Part shown: positions 18,186 through 26,654 of the stretch, piece by piece | How the letters are laid out: every line of letters begins with the position of its first letter | Numbering within the stretch: position 1 is the stretch's first letter | NCBI GenBank assembly: GCA_040769385.1 | Contig: JAXGLD010000005.1 | Span: 1 to 64,000, forward strand | DNA length: 64,000 nucleotides | Reading direction: 5' to 3' | DNA from: PHAA01 sp022706565 | GTDB taxonomy: Bacteria > Bacillota > Syntrophomonadia > Syntrophomonadales > Syntrophomonadaceae | The notes under the pieces: generated by a model | Databases searched by the model: none | Seen by the model: the letters and a program-made list of their open reading frames with translations, nothing else | What the model was told of the DNA's origin: nothing | Program-made: the position numbers and the translations under genes

Positions 18186-19360
18186 TGGGCGGGATGGATT
18201 CCTATGTATCCAAACTGGTCCGAGATCTGCCCCCGTCCGGAATTCGCAAGTTTTTCGACCTGGTTTCCCAATCTGAGGGAGTCATCTCCTTGGGGGTGGG
18301 GGAGCCGGATTTCGTGACCCCCTGGCACGTCCGCGAGGCCTGCTGGTATTCGCTGGAGCGGGGCTACACTATGTACACCTCCAACTCGGGACTTCCTGAG
18401 CTGCGGGAAGAGATCGCCCAATACGAAAAACGCAAGATCGGGGTGGACTTCGACCCTGACAAGGGGATACTTATCACCGTGGGAGTCAGCGAAGCCGCCG
18501 ACATCGCCCTGCGTGCCCTGCTGGAACCGGGCGATGAGGTTTTGATCCCCGAGCCCTGTTTCGTGTCCTATGCACCTGGTACGGAACTGGCTTTTGGCAA
18601 AGCGGTGCCGGTGGAAACCTTCGTGGAGGACGAATACCGCCTGCGTCCCGACTGCCTGGCGGCCCGGATCACCCCGCGCAGCAAGGTGCTGCTGCTCTCT
18701 TATCCCAGCAATCCTACCGGGGGGATCATGACCAAGCCGGACCTGGAGGCCTTGGTTGATATCATCATCAAGAATGATCTGATAGTGATTAGTGATGAGA
18801 TATATTCGGAATTAACCTACAATGGCCAGCATGTATCCATCGCTTCGCTGCCGGGCATGAAGGATCGCACCCTGGTGCTGGACGGTTTTTCCAAGGCTTT
18901 TGCCATGACCGGCTGGCGAATCGGTTATGCCTGCGGCCACCCCGATATTATCCAGGCCATGACCAAGATCCACCAGTACACCATCATGTGTGCCCCTATC
19001 ATGGGCCAGATGGCCGCCATAGAAGCCCTGCGTAACGGGCAGGAGGAGATGCACAAGATGGTGGAGGACTATAATTACCGGCGCAAACTGATACTCAAGG
19101 GATTCCACCAGATCGGGCTGGATTGTTTCGAACCGAAGGGCGCCTTTTATTGCTTCCCCAGCATCAGGAATACCGGACTGACCAGTGAAGAGTTCTGCGA
19201 GAAACTGCTTTTCGAGGAAAATGTCGCGGTGGTGCCGGGCAATGCCTTCGGGGCCTGTGGCGAAGGGTTTATCCGTTGTTGTTACGCGGCCAGCGTGGCC
19301 AACATCGAAGAGGCCGTGGAAAGGATGGGCCGGTTGGTTATTCGACAAAAAGGCCAATAA
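18185..19360 (+). CDS. PLP-dependent aminotransferase coupled to the Lrp regulator
   Basis: The 391-residue class I/II aminotransferase has SLGVGEPDFVTP, YPSNPTGG, a SDEIYSELTY segment with the cofactor-binding Asp, and the lysine motif DGFSKAFAMTGWRIGYACG. The MDSYVSKLVRDLPPSGIRKFFDLV start is typical of a group often paired with an Lrp/AsnC gene. ATG 18185 overlaps the Lrp stop; ATG 18194 is an in-frame alternative. T-box control suggests its expression responds to uncharged tRNA, perhaps tRNA-Ala, which would suit alanine or branched transamination, but the substrate is not readable. Confidence 0.92.
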   Translation: MGGMDSYVSKLVRDLPPSGIRKFFDLVSQSEGVISLGVGEPDFVTPWHVREACWYSLERGYTMYTSNSGLPELREEIAQYEKRKIGVDFDPDKGILITVGVSEAADIALRALLEPGDEVLIPEPCFVSYAPGTELAFGKAVPVETFVEDEYRLRPDCLAARITPRSKVLLLSYPSNPTGGIMTKPDLEALVDIIIKNDLIVISDEIYSELTYNGQHVSIASLPGMKDRTLVLDGFSKAFAMTGWRIGYACGHPDIIQAMTKIHQYTIMCAPIMGQMAAIEALRNGQEEMHKMVEDYNYRRKLILKGFHQIGLDCFEPKGAFYCFPSIRNTGLTSEEFCEKLLFEENVAVVPGNAFGACGEGFIRCCYAASVANIEEAVERMGRLVIRQKGQ

Positions 19361-19466
19361 AATCTTGGAGGCTCATGCCAATTATTGAGAACCCTATCGA
19401 AAGGGTCGGAAAAAGGCGGGAATAATACGATATTTAACTGGAGGAAATGCACCGATTAAGGTTGAA

Positions 19467-19492
19467 CCCCTTATACTATACAGTATAGGGGG
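19467..19492 (+). promoter_or_regulatory. Hairpin sequestering a ribosome site
   Basis: CCCCTTATAC pairs with GTATAGGGGG around TATACA with one bulge; the GGGGG at 19488-19492 is the only ribosome-site candidate for the ATG at 19500. A run of four T follows, so it could also act as a weak terminator. Confidence 0.5.
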
Positions 19493-19499
19493 TTTTGTA

Positions 19500-19976
19500 A
19501 TGTACGGGGAAATAGACGCCAGCGATATTGAGATCCTAAACGCGGTCAGCAACCTGACCCCGGCCTATCGCAAGGAATTCAAGGACTATATCCAGTACTT
19601 GCTCACTAAACAGTATAAAAGGGAACTGATGACGGCCATCTTCCAAAACCAGCTCCTGCACAGCCTCCTGCAAAGCACCCTCCAGCTGGTAGAGAGGGAT
19701 GATTTTCTCATCACCCAGATCGAGAAACGGGTCCGGCAGATGCAGGAAATCTACTTCGGTATATTTGAGAAGATCCACATCAAATACAGCGAGCTGATCG
19801 ATGGCCTGGATAGTTATGAAGCGGTGCGGGACTTCGGCCGGCTCAGCTTCGATAATATCAACCAGGCTTGCTCCAGCGGCAACCACCTGCTAATAAGGAT
19901 GGAGATAAACGAATTTTACGAGGGTTACTACAAATACGCCCAGAAGAAAGAGGCCAGAAAAATCTTCGCCGTCTAG
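19500..19976 (+). CDS. Hypothetical helical protein
   Basis: I do not recognise this 158-residue protein. It is predominantly charged and helical (LTPAYRKEFKDYIQYLLTKQYKRELMTAIFQNQLLHSLLQ, then IEKRVRQMQEIYFGIFEKIHIKYSEL), has no signal peptide or membrane helix, and carries a single Cys near residue 123. The start ATG 19500 lies 7 nt after a GGGGG sequence inside a stable hairpin, so translation may be controlled. It sits between the T-box operon and the beta-CASP nuclease gene, 58 bp upstream of the latter. A helical-bundle regulator or spore-coat-like role is possible but unsupported. Confidence 0.75.
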   Translation: MYGEIDASDIEILNAVSNLTPAYRKEFKDYIQYLLTKQYKRELMTAIFQNQLLHSLLQSTLQLVERDDFLITQIEKRVRQMQEIYFGIFEKIHIKYSELIDGLDSYEAVRDFGRLSFDNINQACSSGNHLLIRMEINEFYEGYYKYAQKKEARKIFAV

Positions 19977-20034
19977 AAACTAGGGACGTATGATATAATG
20001 TACGCATACGTTCGTAGTATTGGAGGCTGCCTGA

Positions 20035-21639
20035 ATGATAATAAAATTCCTGGGTGCCGCCAAGACCGTTACCGGGTCTTTTTTTGTGATCGAGACCGGT
20101 GATGTGCGCTTCGCGGTTGATTGTGGCATGTTCCAGGGGAGCAAGCAACTCAAGGAAAAGAACTACAGCGATTTTGCTGTCGATCCCGGGTCCATCCAAT
20201 TTGTTATTCTGACCCACGCCCACATCGACCATTCCGGGCTTATCCCTAAGCTATGCAAAGCCGGATTCAAGGGACCTATTTATACCAGCCCGGCCACCGC
20301 TGAGCTGTGTGCCATAATGTTCCCCGATGCCGGTCATATCCAGGAATCTGAGGTGGAGATGAAAAACCGCAAATTGAGCCGGGCCGGCAAGACCTTGCTG
20401 GAGCCCATCTACACTGCGGAAGAAGCCTTGGAATGCCTGCCCCAACTGAGTCCGCTCAATTACGACGAGGTCAGGCGGCTGGCCCCGGGCGTTGAGATAA
20501 GGATGCGGGACGCCGGGCACATCCTCGGTTCCAGTATCGTGGAGCTGTGGATAGACGAGAACAACGGGAAGAAGGAGAAACTGGTCTTCAGCGGTGACCT
20601 GGGTCAGGGTGGACAGCCTATCGTAAAGGACCCCACTGTGGTCGAGAGTGCCGATTACGTAATACTGGAATCTACCTACGGCGACCGCTTGCATAAAGGC
20701 ACCGCCAACCGGGTGGAGCAGCTCAAGAAGATCATCGAGGATACCATGCGCCGGGGGGGCAACTTGATTATACCGTCATTTGCGGTGGAGCGTACCCAGG
20801 ACCTCCTTTATGATCTGAGCATCCTACAGACCAACGGAGAGCTGGATCCCTCCATCGAAATCTATATCGACAGCCCGCTGGCCATCGCGGCTACCGAGAT
20901 ATTCCAGAAGAGCATCGACTATTATGACCAGGAAACCATGGATATACTGAACAGCGGCCGGCATCCGCTGAAGCTGCCCAACCTCAAGTACTCCCGTACC
21001 CGGGAGGATTCGGTGGAACTCAACAACCGGCTGGGCAATACCATCATAATCTCCGCCAGCGGCATGTGTGACGCCGGACGAATCAAGTATCATCTCAAGT
21101 ACAATTTGTGGCGGCCGGAGAGCACCATCCTCTTTGTGGGTTACCAGGCCGTGGGCACCTTGGGACGCAGGATCCTGGACGGGGAGAAGATGGTGACCAT
21201 CCATGGCGACCAGTTGGTGGTTAAGGCCGATATCAAGGCGATCGAAGCCTATTCAGCCCATGCCGATCAGGTCGGCTTGTTGAACTGGCTGAAGAATTTC
21301 AAGCCCAAGCCCAAGACCATTTTCCTGGTCCATGGGGAAGAGAAGGCCCAGCCGGTATTGGCCGACTTGATTCAGCAGGAGATGAACATCCCGGTGCTTA
21401 TTCCGGGTTGGTTGGATGCCTTCGAATTGACTCCGGAGGGCGTCCTGGTCGAGGGCACCATGGTGCAGGTTCACGAACTGCCTGAATATCGTGCCGTGCC
21501 GCTCAACAAGGCCCTGATCGCGGAACGCAAATATCTGGAATTGAGGACCCGTTTGAACACCCTGTTCCAGGAAAAATACGACCGGGCTCTCTATGATGAA
21601 CTGATTGAATCGCTGGATCGGATAGCCGGCAACATGTAG
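20035..21639 (+). CDS. MBL-fold/beta-CASP RNA-processing nuclease
   Basis: The 534-residue protein has an N-terminal metallo-beta-lactamase domain with THAHIDHSG (His61, His63, Asp65, His66), a beta-CASP insert (about 210-390) and a C-terminal RMMBL segment ending the nuclease core with AYSAHADQVGLLNWL and FLVHGEEKAQ. This is the CPSF73/RNase J-related architecture of bacterial exo- or endoribonucleases of the YsgA/TTHA0252 kind. It acts in the cytoplasm on RNA; exact targets are unknown. The ATG lies about 8 nt after TTGGAGG. A strong terminator follows at 21687. Confidence 0.93.
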   Translation: MIIKFLGAAKTVTGSFFVIETGDVRFAVDCGMFQGSKQLKEKNYSDFAVDPGSIQFVILTHAHIDHSGLIPKLCKAGFKGPIYTSPATAELCAIMFPDAGHIQESEVEMKNRKLSRAGKTLLEPIYTAEEALECLPQLSPLNYDEVRRLAPGVEIRMRDAGHILGSSIVELWIDENNGKKEKLVFSGDLGQGGQPIVKDPTVVESADYVILESTYGDRLHKGTANRVEQLKKIIEDTMRRGGNLIIPSFAVERTQDLLYDLSILQTNGELDPSIEIYIDSPLAIAATEIFQKSIDYYDQETMDILNSGRHPLKLPNLKYSRTREDSVELNNRLGNTIIISASGMCDAGRIKYHLKYNLWRPESTILFVGYQAVGTLGRRILDGEKMVTIHGDQLVVKADIKAIEAYSAHADQVGLLNWLKNFKPKPKTIFLVHGEEKAQPVLADLIQQEMNIPVLIPGWLDAFELTPEGVLVEGTMVQVHELPEYRAVPLNKALIAERKYLELRTRLNTLFQEKYDRALYDELIESLDRIAGNM

Positions 21640-21686
21640 TGTAACCGGTCTGGTCATTATTGGGGCTGATAGCTGCGTTAATAGCG

Positions 21687-21740
21687 AAGGTCCGCTAAAT
21701 CGACGTACCGCAAGTACGCCTCAGGCGGGCCTTTTCTTTT
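21687..21740 (+). terminator. Intrinsic terminator after the beta-CASP gene
   Basis: AAGGTCCGC (21687-21695) pairs with GCGGGCCTT (21725-21733), an inner CGTAC/GTACG hairpin lies between, and TTTTCTTTT follows. Confidence 0.88.
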
Positions 21741-21920
21741 ACCTTGCTCCAGACTTTATTAAACTAAATTTTTAATTTCACAAACCTCCGCCAATGGATG
21801 TAAATACCGCATTTATGGCAACCTCATCCAGTCAAATGGAACAGCAGACATTGAGACCGGTTTACTCCATTTTTCTATTTACACATTCTTTTTTTTGGAC
21901 TAATTCATATAATTGTATAT

Positions 21921-21949
21921 TTGTTTGGCATAATCGGTGGTGCTATAAT
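21921..21949 (+). promoter_or_regulatory. Promoter of the DnaD-like gene
   Basis: TTGTTT (21921-21926) and TATAAT (21944-21949) with 17-nt spacing lie 32 bp upstream of the start codon. The rest of 21741-21920 is A+T-rich with no recognisable element. Confidence 0.7.
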
Positions 21950-21980
21950 TCTCTTACTTATTTGGGGAGATGGAAAATGA

Positions 21981-23147
21981 ATGCAAAAGGCAACCGCGTC
22001 ACTTGAGTTGTTTCGCTGGGGTTATGCCCATTTACCCGGAGCGGTTTTTTTCTATGCGAAAGAGTTGGATCTCGACATGGAAGACATAGGCATACTCTCA
22101 GCGATTTTTTATGCCTATGAAAACACCAAGCCCCTGTTCCAATCCGGGGTACAAACGGGACAGGTGCTCCTCCGTTGCTCCAGTCTGACCGCCAGCAAGC
22201 TTTCCCGCCGCCTGCAAAAACTGGCTCGGCAGGGCCTGGTCGAGATTAGAGACGGAAACAGCAAAAACTTTGCCGAAAAGATGATCTGGCTGGAACCATT
22301 CATGCTGAAATTGGAACAGCTGGTGATCCGTGACCACCCGGAGCTGACCCTTTTACATACACCCCGTCCCAATGACAAGCAAACCAATCAGCAACTGGCT
22401 GCCTATCGAACCCGGATCGAAGAACTGGAGCGGGAACTGGAGGAGGAGCGGGCTGCCGCCGCTGCCGTGCCGCTGACCCCATTGGACGCCAACCATCGGC
22501 GAGTGGCCGACTTTATTGCCAAGAAGACGGGCAACCTGCTTAGCGTCAAGATGGAAACTGAACTCAGGAAATGGCTGACCGACTTTGGCTTTACGCCCGA
22601 GTTTCTGTTCGGGATGCTGGAGATGGCATTTGAGCGCAAAATCACCAATCCCCGCGAGATCACCAAGATCGCCAAGGATCTGAAGGACTATGCGGTAACC
22701 AGCATAGACGGCCTGGACGTTTATTTCAAGACCTATGTGGACCAGGACAAGGCTGCCCCCCAGGTGCATTTCGACCCCGATGCGGCCGAATTCGGGGCTT
22801 TCACCGGACTGGACATGAGCGCCGAAGCCCGGCGCAAGGTATACCATAAATGGCGTTATGATTGGGGCTTCTCCCATCCGATGATCATGAGGGCGGGCGA
22901 GTTGATGTGCCAGCGCACCAAAAACGGCAGCCTGGAGTACATCGATAGTGTCCTCAACAATTGGATGACCAAGGAGATAAGGACCTTGAATGATGTCGAC
23001 AGGGAAATCGCTGAACACAAAAATCGCACCCGGTCCGCCAAAACCGCCGGCTCCAACGGCACTGCCATGCCAGCCAAGAGCGGCAAAAGCGAGCTGGAAT
23101 TCTACGTGCCGCCGGAGGTCCTGGCCGAGCTTAAAAGCAAGGTGTGA
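21981..23147 (+). CDS. DnaD-domain replication initiation protein
   Basis: The 388-residue protein has an N-terminal winged-helix region (about 1-115, LSRRLQKLARQGLVEIRD), a coiled-coil linker rich in Glu and Arg (about 130-160), and a C-terminal half with two DnaB2/DnaD-type helical segments, the second ending YHKWRYDWGFSHPMIMRAGELM and YIDSVLNNWMTKEIRTLNDV, close to the YxxxI-type motif of the family. DnaD proteins help load the replicative helicase at origins and restart sites. The next gene is a DnaB-like helicase. ATG 21981 follows GGGGAGATGG; spacing is a little long. It has its own promoter at 21921. Confidence 0.88.
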   Translation: MQKATASLELFRWGYAHLPGAVFFYAKELDLDMEDIGILSAIFYAYENTKPLFQSGVQTGQVLLRCSSLTASKLSRRLQKLARQGLVEIRDGNSKNFAEKMIWLEPFMLKLEQLVIRDHPELTLLHTPRPNDKQTNQQLAAYRTRIEELERELEEERAAAAAVPLTPLDANHRRVADFIAKKTGNLLSVKMETELRKWLTDFGFTPEFLFGMLEMAFERKITNPREITKIAKDLKDYAVTSIDGLDVYFKTYVDQDKAAPQVHFDPDAAEFGAFTGLDMSAEARRKVYHKWRYDWGFSHPMIMRAGELMCQRTKNGSLEYIDSVLNNWMTKEIRTLNDVDREIAEHKNRTRSAKTAGSNGTAMPAKSGKSELEFYVPPEVLAELKSKV

Positions 23148-23215
23148 ACCCATTCCGCCAATACGGATTTTGGGCAGGATACGACAAAATTACATAAAAA
23201 ATGAGGTATAATTAT

Positions 23216-23242
23216 TGCCAGGTTTTTATCCTGGCATTTTTT
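23216..23242 (+). terminator. Terminator between the dnaD-like and dnaB-like genes
   Basis: TGCCAGG pairs with CCTGGCA around TTTTTAT and is followed by six T. It ends three bases before the GGAGGT ribosome site of the helicase gene and a TATAAT lies just before it at 23208, so it could attenuate read-through or simply separate the two genes. Confidence 0.75.
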
Positions 23243-23256
23243 ATGGAGGTAGTAGC

Positions 23257-24621
23257 ATGGCAATGCTGGAAATGGAACCACAAGCTCATTTGATCGACTT
23301 GGAAAGCGAGCGGCGGGTGCTCTCGTCCATGCTCCATTCGGAGGAGGCCTGCATCGAGGCCTGCAATTCCCTGCAGCCACGGGATTTTTATTCTCCTCAG
23401 CATGCTACCGTTTTCGAACTGGTCCGCAGCCTATATGAAAGGGAAGTCCGGCCCACCTATGTGGAATTGGTCAAGGAAGCCCATACCCTGGGCATGCTGA
23501 CCAGTATCCGCGATGCGGAAGAGTTGAGATATATAGCCGAACATTACATCTACGATGGCAACATCGGTTTCTGGGTAAAAAAGGTACGGGATCGCAGCCG
23601 CCTGCGCTCGTTCGAGGCATTCATCCGCAAGAGCTACCAGCTCCTGCAGGAGGAGACCGACCGGGATGTGGAGCAGGTATTGATGGCGGCTGAAGAGGAA
23701 CTGACCAACCTGACCGCCCTGGAGATCGACGACCACGTGGACAGCCCCGAAGAAATGGCCCGGATGGGCTACGAAGAGGTGGAGCGCCGCTTCCTCCGTT
23801 ACCGGGAGATAAAAGAGAAACACAAGGGGGTTATCCCCCTGGATGGGCTGCCCACCGGTTTTTATAACCTGGACAAGATTACCCTGGGCTACAAACCGGG
23901 CGACTTGATCATTCTAGGGGCCCAAACCGGCCACGGCAAGACCTCATTTGCCCTGCACACCGCCGATGCCGTTGCGGTGAAGGGCGATCACAACGTTCTT
24001 TATCTCAATACCGAGATGAGCCGGCAGCAGATTGCCCTGCGCTGGGGCTCCATACTCTCCGGCATTGAGCATGAGCGGGTGCGCAGCGGGGAGATAAACG
24101 AGTCGGAGCTCTCCCAGATTCTAAGAGGGTACAATGATCTGATGCAGAGCGGTTTTTATTCCTATCCCTGTCCTAACCTGACTCCCGAGAAAACCATCTC
24201 CATCGCCCGTAAATTCAAGGCCCAGAAGAATATAGACATGATGATAGTCGACTATATCGGGCGAATGGACAAACAGGATCCCCGCTTGCAGGAATGGCAG
24301 GTGCTGGAACAGATCGTCAAGACCCAGAAAATGCTAGCCCAAAACCTGCAAATTGCGGTGATGTGTCTGGTACAATTGAATCCGGACGGGAGTCTGCAGG
24401 GGGCCAAACGGATGAAGAACGAGTGCGACCTGATGCTGAAGCTCAGTCCCTTGAGCAAGGATGACCTGGAAACCAATCCTGATCTGCAGAAGTACGACGT
24501 TACGCCCAATTACGAGATATATGTGGACAAGAATCGCGACGGGCAAAGCGGTATCCGTATCCCCGTATATTTCGACCTGGCCCGGCAGACTATGAAGGAT
24601 CCCAAAAGGGTTTCGGTTTAA
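23257..24621 (+). CDS. DnaB-like replicative helicase
   Basis: The 454-residue protein has the DnaB N-terminal helical domain (DLESERRVLSSMLHSEEACI, PRDFYSPQHATVFELV), a linker and a RecA-like domain with Walker A AQTGHGKT near residue 226, DMMIVDYIGRM as Walker B, and NEMSRQQ-like helicase motifs. Length is normal for DnaB. The Walker A sequence differs from the usual RPSMGKT, so this may be a paralogue rather than the main replicative helicase. ATG 23257 lies 6 nt after GGAGGT. It overlaps the next gene by one base, and follows a DnaD-like loader candidate. Confidence 0.85.
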   Translation: MAMLEMEPQAHLIDLESERRVLSSMLHSEEACIEACNSLQPRDFYSPQHATVFELVRSLYEREVRPTYVELVKEAHTLGMLTSIRDAEELRYIAEHYIYDGNIGFWVKKVRDRSRLRSFEAFIRKSYQLLQEETDRDVEQVLMAAEEELTNLTALEIDDHVDSPEEMARMGYEEVERRFLRYREIKEKHKGVIPLDGLPTGFYNLDKITLGYKPGDLIILGAQTGHGKTSFALHTADAVAVKGDHNVLYLNTEMSRQQIALRWGSILSGIEHERVRSGEINESELSQILRGYNDLMQSGFYSYPCPNLTPEKTISIARKFKAQKNIDMMIVDYIGRMDKQDPRLQEWQVLEQIVKTQKMLAQNLQIAVMCLVQLNPDGSLQGAKRMKNECDLMLKLSPLSKDDLETNPDLQKYDVTPNYEIYVDKNRDGQSGIRIPVYFDLARQTMKDPKRVSV

Positions 24622-24977
24622 TGGCTCCCATGGACAAATATGCCAAGCAGCTCTACGATGCCCTGGTCAACCTGATTATCAATCTGCACTTGCAGAAGGG
24701 CAGCCTGACCAGGGAAGAGATGTATTGCCTCCTGAACGTGGTGGATATGGCTTTGCTGGACAAAGAGGACCAGGGACTGGTCCAGGTGCTGCGCGAATGG
24801 CAGGCAGGTGAACCTAATCAAGAAATCGACGAGATAATCAAGGTTACCTTGCTCAACCTGGATTTTGCCAAACCGGCCTCACTGGCCGCGGGCGTGGAAA
24901 CCATATGCGAGCTGATAAGATATAATAAGGAATTGGGAGAGGCCGGGACGACCCAGGAGCCGCCCCAATCCGAATAG
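24621..24977 (+). CDS. Hypothetical protein in the dnaB-like operon
   Basis: The 118-residue acidic helical protein (KYAKQLYDALVNLIINLHLQ, EEMYCLLNVVDMALLDKED) has no recognised domain. Its ATG overlaps the TAA stop of the helicase gene (TAATG), which implies translational coupling and a shared function or at least co-expression. It lacks membrane segments and has two cysteines. It is followed 16 bp later by hisC. Confidence 0.72.
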   Translation: MAPMDKYAKQLYDALVNLIINLHLQKGSLTREEMYCLLNVVDMALLDKEDQGLVQVLREWQAGEPNQEIDEIIKVTLLNLDFAKPASLAAGVETICELIRYNKELGEAGTTQEPPQSE

Positions 24978-24993
24978 GCAGGAGAGACCGACA

Positions 24994-26097
24994 ATGTCCG
25001 ATTTCGTAAAAAACCGGGCCCGCCCGGAGATATTTACCCTCAAACCTTATGTGCCGGGCAAACCGATAGAGGAGGTCAAGCGGGAATTGGGCCTGGAGGA
25101 TGTTATCAAACTGGCCTCCAATGAGAATCCCCTGGGTCCATCGCCACTGGCTATGGCGGCAGTAGCGGCTGCCCTGCCTGACCTCAGCCTGTATCCTGAC
25201 GCCAACTGTTACCTGCTCAAGCAGAAGCTGGCCAGCCACTTAAGTGTCGATGCAGCCGAGATCCTGGTGGGCAATGGTTCAGATGAGATATTGATGATGC
25301 TGGCGACCGCCTTCTTGAATCGTGGCGATCAGGTCATATACGGTACGCCTACGTTTTCCGAATATGAGATCACCGCCCGGATAATGGGAGCGGAGTGCCT
25401 GGAGGTACCGCTGGTCGATTTCACCCATGACCTGGAGGGCATACTGGCGGCAATCAATGAGCGGACCAAAATGGTCTACCTATGCAACCCCAACAATCCC
25501 ACCGGTACCATTGTAAGCCGGTCGGCTGTGCAGAGTTTTATGGAACGGGTGCCCGACCATGTGTTGGTGGTGTTCGATGAGGCTTATGGCGAATATGCGG
25601 AAAGCCCTGAATTTGCCAGTGGTTATAAATATGTCAGGGAAGGGCGCAACGCCATCGTGCTGCACACCTTATCCAAAATATACGGCCTGGCCGGTCTGCG
25701 CATCGGTTATGCCTTTACCACCAGTGATATCGCTCAGGCGGTGGAGAGAGTAAGAGATCCTTTTAACATCAACAACCTGGCCCAGGTGGGAGCCCGAGCC
25801 GCCCTCGATGATACCGGACACCTGCAGCAGAGCCGGGAGGTAAATCGGCAGGGGAAACAATATCTATACGATTCTTTCGAGAAGATGGGACTGTTCTATG
25901 TGCCCACCGAGGCCAATTTCATCTTCGTAGACACGGGTCGCAACTGTCGCACGGTTTTCCAAGCCCTGCTGGAAAAGGGAGTCATAATTCGCACCGGCGA
26001 CGTTTTCGGCCATCCTGATTTTATCCGGGTGACGATCGGAACCGCGGAACAGAACCAGCGTTTCATAGAGTCGTTGGCCCAGGTGCTGGGCGAGTAG
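24994..26097 (+). CDS. hisC: Histidinol-phosphate aminotransferase
   Basis: The 367-residue fold-type I PLP enzyme has the hallmarks of HisC: an N-terminal LKPYVPGKPIEEVKRELG, KLASNENPLGPSP, NPNNPTGT, the VVFDEAYGEY block and the Schiff-base lysine in HTLSKIYGLAGLRIGY. HisC transfers an amino group to imidazole acetol phosphate in histidine synthesis; many Clostridia homologues also act on aromatic keto acids. No other his gene is near. GCAGGAGAG precedes the ATG. The downstream iorAB genes, which degrade aromatic 2-keto acids, would suit an aromatic aminotransferase role. Confidence 0.92.
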   Translation: MSDFVKNRARPEIFTLKPYVPGKPIEEVKRELGLEDVIKLASNENPLGPSPLAMAAVAAALPDLSLYPDANCYLLKQKLASHLSVDAAEILVGNGSDEILMMLATAFLNRGDQVIYGTPTFSEYEITARIMGAECLEVPLVDFTHDLEGILAAINERTKMVYLCNPNNPTGTIVSRSAVQSFMERVPDHVLVVFDEAYGEYAESPEFASGYKYVREGRNAIVLHTLSKIYGLAGLRIGYAFTTSDIAQAVERVRDPFNINNLAQVGARAALDDTGHLQQSREVNRQGKQYLYDSFEKMGLFYVPTEANFIFVDTGRNCRTVFQALLEKGVIIRTGDVFGHPDFIRVTIGTAEQNQRFIESLAQVLGE

Positions 26098-26102
26098 GCG
26101 GC

Positions 26103-26642
26103 ATGGAAACGGTCAGGATTTATTATGATGATATACTGGCCGCCGCGGTGCTGGCTCATAACCTGGGCGCAATGCTGGCCGGGGTCGAGACCAAACCGCT
26201 GATCCTCTGTATCGGCTCGGAACGTCATCTCCTGGATAGCTTGGGACCGTTGACCGGGACCATGTTGCAGGAAATGGTCCCCGACCTGGAAGTGATAGGG
26301 ACTCTGGAAAACCCGGTACATGCCCGCAACATGGTTCCTACCTTGAAGAGGCTGGAGCAGTTGAATCCAGGTCAGGTGGTGATAGCGGTGGACGCCTCAG
26401 TGGGCAGCCAGAATGAGATTGGTTTGCTGCAATTGCGTCCCGGCAGCCTGGTTCCGGGCAAAGCCCTGGCCCGTAATTTACCGGCAGCAGGGGATTATGC
26501 TTTGACTGGGGTGGTTGATGTTCGGGCCAGCCGCAGCGGAATCAGACACCGGCCGGCGGGACTGGCATTAGTCTACAATATGGCCCGGGTTATAAGTCAA
26601 TCGATAGCCGAATTCTACCAGTTTAAATATGGATTTCAATAG
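26103..26642 (+). CDS. YyaC-like sporulation protein (DUF1256)
   Basis: The 179-residue protein matches the YyaC/GPR-like family: LILCIGSERHLLDSLGPLTGTML, GTLENPVHARNM and VVIAVDASVGSQNEIG carry the conserved Asp and Gly residues of that spore-protease-related fold. Homologues in Bacillus and Clostridia are sporulation genes of uncertain biochemistry. It begins 5 bp after the hisC stop and therefore probably belongs to the same transcript. Its presence supports an endospore-forming host. Confidence 0.85.
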   Translation: METVRIYYDDILAAAVLAHNLGAMLAGVETKPLILCIGSERHLLDSLGPLTGTMLQEMVPDLEVIGTLENPVHARNMVPTLKRLEQLNPGQVVIAVDASVGSQNEIGLLQLRPGSLVPGKALARNLPAAGDYALTGVVDVRASRSGIRHRPAGLALVYNMARVISQSIAEFYQFKYGFQ

Positions 26643-26654
26643 GAGGTAGTTTCT

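Noticed and set aside
21794..22006. Frame of 70 residues overlapping the dnaD promoter and start
   Set aside because: It covers the TATAAT box and the ribosome site of the DnaD-like gene; no independent start signal.
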